From positions 680,770-744,769 of the forward strand of contig JXTB01000148.1 of assembly GCA_002914805.1 (NCBI GenBank): DNA of 64,000 nt. The letters are read 5' to 3'. Origin of the DNA: Parasponia andersonii. Its lineage: Eukaryota; Streptophyta; Magnoliopsida; Rosales; Cannabaceae. Positions 59,943 through 64,000 of this stretch are shown in pieces. The notes beneath the pieces were generated by a model. That model was not told the DNA's origin, did no database searches, and saw only the letters and a program-made list of their open reading frames with translations. Within the stretch, counting starts at the first letter, position 1; each line of letters starts with the position of its first letter. A program made the translations under genes and the position numbers.

Positions 59943-61409
59943 ATGGCTGCACTCCCTTCGTTCTCTCTTTTTAGGTACATTCTGAATTTTCATTTTTCTT
60001 TCAATTTGTTTCTGTTAAGTTCTTGTATTGTTTAACACAAAGTGAGAATTTGGTTGAATGGATTTTGGAATTTCAATTTCTTGCACAGGAACTGTGCAGC
60101 AACCACTGCAAGGGCTTTTATGGCAGTGAGAGCTTCTAACCACAGTTTCACAAGGCTCCTTCTTCCTCTTCAACCGTGCAGGTTCTTTTTTTTCTTCCCC
60201 TTTCATTTGTTTTTTTTTTTTCAATTTCCTTTATTTATTTGGAAAATTCTATTGTCTGATAACTGCATATCACAAACTGGGTTTGTGTTCTTTAGTATTT
60301 CTCCCAGAATTTGATCCCCAAGTTTTTTCTTGTTAGGAATAACAAAGGGCTATTGGGAATAATATAAGCTTAATTTCTTAACGTCTTTTGCGCTTGATTC
60401 TTTTATTTTATTTTTTGGGAGCATTCATAAGTTTGTTCTGTTTCTGATTTGAAATGCATATGAAGCATATTTGTGGTGCTAGCTGCCTAATTTATCTTTG
60501 GCCTAATTTGGTCTTACCTTGCAGTTTTGGCATTGTATCGTTCAACTGCAAGATTCACACCTGACTTGTGGTTAACAAACTTTAGTCATTTGTTTCTTTG
60601 GTACCACCGTGTTAATTAGTTAATAAATTTTTAGTAAATGAGCAATTAAGAATTTCTCTCATACAACCGTGTTAAGAGACTTGTGTCAAATTAGCAATCT
60701 AGAAAATCAGTAATATGCAATTTCCCAGTGGCATCTGGTCAATTTCCCAGTGTCGTAATATGTGGAGGATTTTCCTTGTGGGGGGAACTTATGTTTTATT
60801 CATTGTAGACTAGAGTACCTCCTATGCAGCTTAGACAATTTTTTATTGTACATTAGGTTGATGTTTCTGCTGCATGTAGTTTAAGATAAAATGTCGTAAT
60901 TTTGGGCGCATTTGTTTTAGTAAAAAGTTGGTTAAATTGGTTATGGTTCATCCATTTTTTTTTAATTTTTTTTAATGTTCCTGTTTTTAGAAAACTTTAC
61001 ATAGTTTGAATAAGAAAACTATGCTCTTAAAATAATTTCATCTTTATTGTCTGCTTAGCTTGTATTCAAAGTGCTACTAAAATGGTCTGAGTAGTAGTGA
61101 TGATGATGAGTGGTATAAGTTTATGCAAACTTTCATAAGTACGCTGATTACCATAAATTGAAAATTGTGTTTCTGAGTCATGTTTAATGTGTTTTCAATT
61201 TATGTAATATCTTGACTAATTGCCTTTGAAACAACTCTGATTATACTGGTGTCAATGAAATATCTTGTTTATCTCTATCAATTATTACTGACTAATGCTT
61301 TCTCAGATCCTTCTGTCATATCAATGCTACAAACAGTGAAGAAGCTGCAGCCAAGGCAGCTGCAGTAGATGCTGACAGCGGAGCTCCAACCATGTATCAT
61401 CCCTTGTGA
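59943..61409 (+). CDS. Small putative organelle-targeted protein, 75 aa, three exons
   Basis: Exons are 59943-59974, 60089-60181 and 61307-61409 (228 nt including stop). All junctions are GT-AG and the reading frame is continuous across both introns. The N-terminus (MAALPSFSLFRNCAATTARA) and the next 25 residues are rich in Ala, Ser and Arg with no acidic residue, as in a mitochondrial or plastid targeting peptide. The C-terminal third (SEEAAAKAAAVDADSGAPTM) is Ala-rich and acidic and ends YHPL. I do not recognise the family. It is divergent from sulfiredoxin, also an organelle protein, and may share regulation. The short exons were found by joining splice sites, so the model needs transcript support. 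Confidence 0.7.
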
Positions 61410-62339
61410 CATAGTCAAACTGGTTTGATCTCAAGTTCATGTAATAGCATGCAATTAGTCTGGAAAATTCTACACTAGACTTGGAAAATTCTATGTGGAA
61501 CTTTTATGGGCTTCAAGCCTTTAAAAGTGGAAATTAGTTCTAGTCTTTGCTTCTCCGGGAGATACTCCAAGTTTTTGAGGAAGTTGCAAGAGTTTATCGA
61601 TGGGACTCTTTGCTAATATTAATAGGTTTAAACATTATAATGTGAAACTAATGACAGAAGATCAGGATATCATACTTGATTTATAAAGCTCTATAACATG
61701 AAAACTGCTTCTGTATTCTATTGTATATCTGTGGATTCATGAACTAAACAGTAAGCAATGATTGATGATTTTCAATAAATGGTTTCTTACAGAAAAAGTC
61801 CTTTACTAGGCAATTTACTCATTTTTCATAATATGTAGTGTTCTTTTGTTGACCTTGGTGTACTTTGACATTGTACATTGCCGCAATGTAGGTTTCATAA
61901 TCTTCACTGACTCTTCTTTATACTTTGCTAATGACGCTAACATTTTCGTTCTAATTTATCTCTTTTAAAATCTAATAAACTGCAGATACGCAATGTGTTT
62001 TGAACTGCAGAAGTTATTTTGTTAAAAATATTTTGCATTGTTATACCGAATAATTTATACATTAATCAATTGTTGATATTAGTACTATGGAATTTTCTTT
62101 TATCTTAGTTGCTACCTAAATTTGTAGTTTTTTTCCTACCCAAAATCTCGTTTTTGCAGTGAATTAGTAGAGATTACTTCTATTATCTCAAATGAGAAAA
62201 AGACAAAATCCATCTAGGATTTTCGATTATTTGTGTAATACTTTAGTATTCTTAATGATTGAATGTTAATAAGATTTTGTTAGTCTTTTGATAAGCCTCC
62301 ACTGCGATTCACTTATGCAAGGAGAAGGTCTAAACAAAA
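61410..62339. other. 3' flank of the small gene, no other gene seen
   Basis: AT-rich sequence with TTCAATAAATGG at 61772, a possible polyadenylation signal for the gene upstream. Confidence 0.45.
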
Positions 62340-62622
62340 TCAGTAATCGTGGCTGTGGGATTGTGAGTTAGCAGAATCTGTTTGAGTTAGTTATGCTGAG
62401 GTCAGAGTGGTTTACGTGGAGGGAATTCTAGAGTCATTTGAGAATTGGTTAGGATAGGACCTTATGTAAGGGTGGGGAGGAGAGATGAGGGGATTATGAC
62501 TTTTGTATGAAAGAAAAAGAGCTCTGCTCTTAGGGAGAGAATCGGGCTCTCGAAATCCTGACTATATCCATCTTTTATTCAATAAAACCTCTCTAAATTC
62601 CCTTAATTCCAGTATTTTACTG
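62340..62622 (+). repeat. Possible truncated LTR, plus orientation
   Basis: A less AT-rich block with GAGAGAATCGGGCTCTCGAA and a polyadenylation-like TTCAATAAAACC resembles the R region of a short plant LTR. It lies directly against the LTR of the next element. Confidence 0.35.
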
Positions 62623-62625
62623 ACC

Positions 62626-62868
62626 TGCTACTAGTAAAACTGAAGATTGATATGAAGAGAAGAATTCTGAAATGTTCTTCTTCTTATCAACGTAGGTAGA
62701 GAAGGAAATAAATAGGATAGATAGCAACAGGTTTGCCAATCAAATCCCTTAAGTCTAGACAACAAATCAGTAAAAGAAATCTGAATAATAAAACCTAATC
62801 TCTATAGATCACACAATATAAAACCAGAATCCTATAAATAAGAAAATAAACTTATGGATAAATCTACA
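62626..62868 (-). repeat. 3' LTR of the third copia element
   Basis: On the minus strand it starts TGTAGATTTATCC at 62868 after the polypurine tract. The other boundary (...GTAGCA at 62626) is chosen as the nearest CA and is uncertain. Confidence 0.5.
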
Positions 62869-62885
62869 CTCCCCCTCAAGCTGGG
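62869..62885 (-). other. Polypurine tract of the third copia element
   Basis: AGCTTGAGGGGGAG on the minus strand, between RNase H and the LTR. Confidence 0.85.
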
Positions 62886-64000
62886 GAGTAAATATTAGTC
62901 ATTCTCAGCTTGGAATCCATCTCTTCAAAGCTCTTCCTTGTTAATGCCTTTGTGAGTATATCAGCTGGTTGTTGACTAGTGGGAATGTAAACTAACTGAA
63001 TGGCACCTTCTTCTACTTTTTCCTTGATGAAGTGCCTATCAATCTCAATGTGTTTGGTTCGATCATGATGAACCGGATTTCTTGCTATGCTGATTGCAGC
63101 TGTGTTATCACAAAACATCTTCATAGGTTTTTGAAAATGCATTTTTAATTCTTCAAGACTGCGTCTCAGCCATATACCTTCACAAACCCCATGTGCCAAA
63201 GCCCGAAATTCTGCCTCTGCACTGCTTCTAGCTACAAAAGCTTGCTTTTTACTTCTCCAAGTGACCAAGTTGCCCCAAACATATGAACAATACCCAGAAG
63301 TTGATAGTCGGTCCGTGACAGAACCTGCTCAGTCAGCATCTGAATATAATTCGATGCTCTTGTCAAAAGTTTTCTTGAAAAACAGTCCCTTTTCTAGTGT
63401 CATCTTAAGATATTTGAGAATACGGTAAACAGCATCAAGGTGTTCTTCGCAAGGGTCATTCATGAACTAACTTATAATACTTACAAAGAAAGTAATATCA
63501 AGGCGCGTATGAGAAAGATAGATTAGCCTCCCTACCAACCTCTGATATCTCCCTTTATCAACTGGTGTTTTTCCTTCTTTCTGGCCTATCTTATGGATTG
63601 GGTCCATTGGAGTATCTGCAGGTTTACACCCTAGCATACCTGTTTCTCTTAGTAAGTTTAGAGTATATTTTCGCTGAGTCATAACAATTCCCTGACTGGA
63701 TCGAGCCACCTCCATACCCAAGAAGTATTTGAGACTTCCCAAGTCCTTGATTTCAAATTCTGTAGCCAGAAACCTTTTAAAATTCATCATTTCTTCCTGA
63801 TAGTCTCCTGTTAGGATGACATCATCTACATGTACTATTAAAACAACAATTCTTGAATCTGATGAATGCTTAAAAAATAATGTATGATCAGATTGACCCT
63901 GTGAATACCCTTGCCTCTTTACTGCCTTGGTAAATCTGTCAAACCAAGCTTGAGGGGATTGTTTCAATCCATACAATGACTTCCTGAGCTTACAAACCTT
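62876..64000 (-). pseudogene. Copia pol, RT and RNase H, nearly intact, cut by the window end
   Basis: From the window end downward: KVCKLRKSLYGLKQSPQAWF-type RT, SDHTLFFKHSSDSRIVVLIV with HVDDVILTGD (catalytic DD kept), LGSLKYFLGMEVARSSQG, LGCKPADTPMDPIHKI, LIYLSHTRLDITFFVSIIS, then RNase H with VTWRSKKQAFVARSSAEAEF, MKMFCDNTAAISIARNPVHH and ADILTKALTRKSFEEMDSKL. Two stops interrupt one frame: a TAG at 63467-63469 (family Gln) and a TGA at 63329-63331 (family Trp in DADWAG). No frameshift was noticed. It belongs to the same lineage as the copy at 43-45 kb but is much younger. The remaining pol, gag and 5' LTR lie beyond the window. Confidence 0.92.

Overview
The window is nuclear DNA of a flowering plant, most likely a eudicot. 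It is very AT-rich, genes have GT-AG introns, most of the length is decayed LTR-retrotransposon DNA, and the only intact genes encode plant proteins. I cannot name the species. Every call comes from reading the sequence and translating it by eye; no database was searched.

Layout. 1-1784 is AT-rich, probably part of a long Ty3/gypsy LTR. 1790-14180 is a complete but decayed Ty1/copia element on the minus strand, with a 5-bp target-site duplication GATAT; it carries a solo gypsy-type LTR (7347-10227, duplication AGATA) and a hairpin-forming GC-rich repeat near its 5' LTR. 14186-22990 is a broken Ty3/gypsy chromovirus-like element (plus strand): LTR end, primer-binding site, gag, protease, reverse transcriptase interrupted by foreign DNA, RNase H, integrase, polypurine tract. 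23640-24930 is a degenerate minisatellite. 28307-30438 is a pseudogene of the plant ASPM (abnormal spindle) family with introns. 34193-36660 is a CT-rich satellite-like array, one unit of which holds a MITE with a target-site duplication. 40201-40405 holds two exon remnants of an ERECTA-like receptor kinase. 43294-47395 is two truncated copia elements in opposite orientation. 49811-52847 looks like a hAT-type element split by a solo copia LTR. 53391-54258 is an inverted-repeat unit carrying a duplicated gypsy integrase fragment.

The intact genes lie near the right end. A five-exon sulfiredoxin gene (minus, 55569-59575, 125 aa) faces a three-exon gene for a 75-residue putative organelle-targeted protein (plus, 59943-61409) across 367 bp, which must hold both promoters. 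The 3.3-kb second intron of sulfiredoxin contains a MITE and an LTR fragment. From 62626 to the window end is the 3' end of a fairly young copia element (minus strand), with two stops in pol.

I see no coherent multi-gene novel system. The most unusual signals are three independent arrays of short inverted repeats (11519-11756, 20131-20385, 23640-24930), two of which sit inside retrotransposon-derived DNA.
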